Below, one piece after another: positions 63,743 to 64,000 of a stretch of DNA of 64,000 nt (its first letter is position 1; each line of letters opens with the position of its first letter). The stretch spans positions 1 to 64,000 of the forward strand of contig CAYOOT010000003.1 of assembly GCA_964405665.1 (NCBI GenBank). Direction: 5' to 3'. Source of the stretch: CAYOOT01 sp964405665 (lineage in GTDB: Bacteria > Bdellovibrionota_C > UBA2361 > SZUA-149 > CAZDWZ01). The notes below the pieces were generated by a model. That model saw only the letters and a list, made by a program, of their open reading frames with translations. It was not told the DNA's origin and did no database searches. Both the position numbers and the translations under genes were made by a program.

Positions 63743-64000
63743 AAATATATTTTAAATATATTTTAATATTAATTTTGATGCTGCTCCTTAGCGTTAGCAT
63801 TGTGTACGCTCAGGATGCACCTTCAACTGATGCCACCACATCTGCCGGAGCCTCTACTGGCACATTAGTTGGTGCTGCCCTGGAAACTGCCGGTTATTTT
63901 GCTCAAGCAAAAATTCTTGCAGAACTAAAACAAGTCATTGATAAGTTAGGAGCACTTATTTACTTACTCTGCATTATTGGCGGAATTGTCTCTGTTGCTC
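63739..64000 (+). CDS. paralogue of the preceding membrane protein, 5' part only
   Basis: The frame is open to the window edge (87 codons). It starts with a signal peptide (MKIYFKYILILILMLLLSVSIVYA). Residues 47-87 (LVGAALETAGYFAQAKILAEL, then VIDKLGALIYLLCIIGGIVS) match residues 11-55 of the preceding gene (ATFVCAVLEQAGYMAQAQMLQDF, REAGAFIYLVSIASGI). The start overlaps the preceding stop (ATGA). The complete product is not visible here. Confidence 0.8.
   Translation, partial: MKIYFKYILILILMLLLSVSIVYAQDAPSTDATTSAGASTGTLVGAALETAGYFAQAKILAELKQVIDKLGALIYLLCIIGGIVSVA

Noticed and set aside
1..64000. CRISPR array or prophage
   Set aside because: No regularly spaced direct repeats and no integrase, terminase, capsid or tail genes were seen. 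The repeated sequences are hairpin elements.

Overview
The window is AT-rich, densely coded bacterial chromosome. The flagellar genes are controlled by sigma-54 (an FlrA/FlrB/FlrC-type cascade with -24/-12 promoters). A Gram-negative outer-membrane beta-barrel protein, an ECF sigma/anti-sigma pair and proteins with Sec signals are also present. This fits a flagellated Gram-negative bacterium of the broad deltaproteobacterial/Bdellovibrionota type. The exact taxon cannot be fixed from the sequence alone, and that assignment is an inference.

Layout. (1) 1-18.2 kb is a flagellar regulon. It holds a receiver-less sigma-54 activator, a TPR protein, a histidine kinase and an FlrC-type response regulator, then flgB-flgC-fliE-fliF-fliG-(hairpin)-fliH-fliI-fliJ-motE-like, then fliK-flgD-flgE. 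Sigma-54-type promoters lie before the first activator, before flgB and before fliK. A beta-barrel gene on the minus strand and a small unknown gene with an flhB C-domain-like gene (flhX type) close the region. (2) 18.3-26.3 kb carries ahcY, dprA, a tRNA-His followed by a structured element with a GIY-YIG nuclease, several small membrane or haem-binding proteins, an ORF-free stretch with two look-alike RNA candidates each ending in a terminator, and an RsbRD-like histidine kinase. (3) 26.4-32.8 kb carries tRNA-Leu and the protein quality-control block tig-clpP-clpX-lon. (4) 33-42 kb carries an HD phosphohydrolase and a RibBA-like protein whose catalytic signatures look lost, then a secreted beta-helix protein, a glycosyltransferase, phhB and polA. 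(5) 42-52.7 kb carries an ECF sigma factor with its anti-sigma factor, rplM-rpsI, dedA, and a minus-strand operon nadD-transglutaminase-TPR-moxR. (6) 52.8-64 kb carries proteins of unknown role, then from 57 kb a tight operon: a TraF-like thioredoxin-fold protein, a 797-residue exported protein, a 1019-residue polytopic membrane protein and the start of a paralogue of the latter. It looks like the first part of a divergent type IV secretion or conjugation-like system that continues past the window.

Interspersed hairpin repeats are the second theme. At least four families recur between genes: A, GTAGGGGCACCC...GGGTGCCC; B, GGAGCGCGGAC...; C, CGAAGCAATCTCC...; D, AAACACAGAGC.... Several have terminal inverted repeats around a conserved spacer, which is what non-autonomous MITE- or BIME-like elements look like. 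They sit mostly at 3' ends and convergent junctions.

Best candidates for new biology are the tandem paired RNA candidates at 24.2-24.6 kb, the tRNA-linked GIY-YIG element and its nuclease-less counterpart after tRNA-Leu, the RibBA pseudoenzyme, the channel-like protein without a K+ selectivity filter, and the 57-64 kb secretion-like operon.
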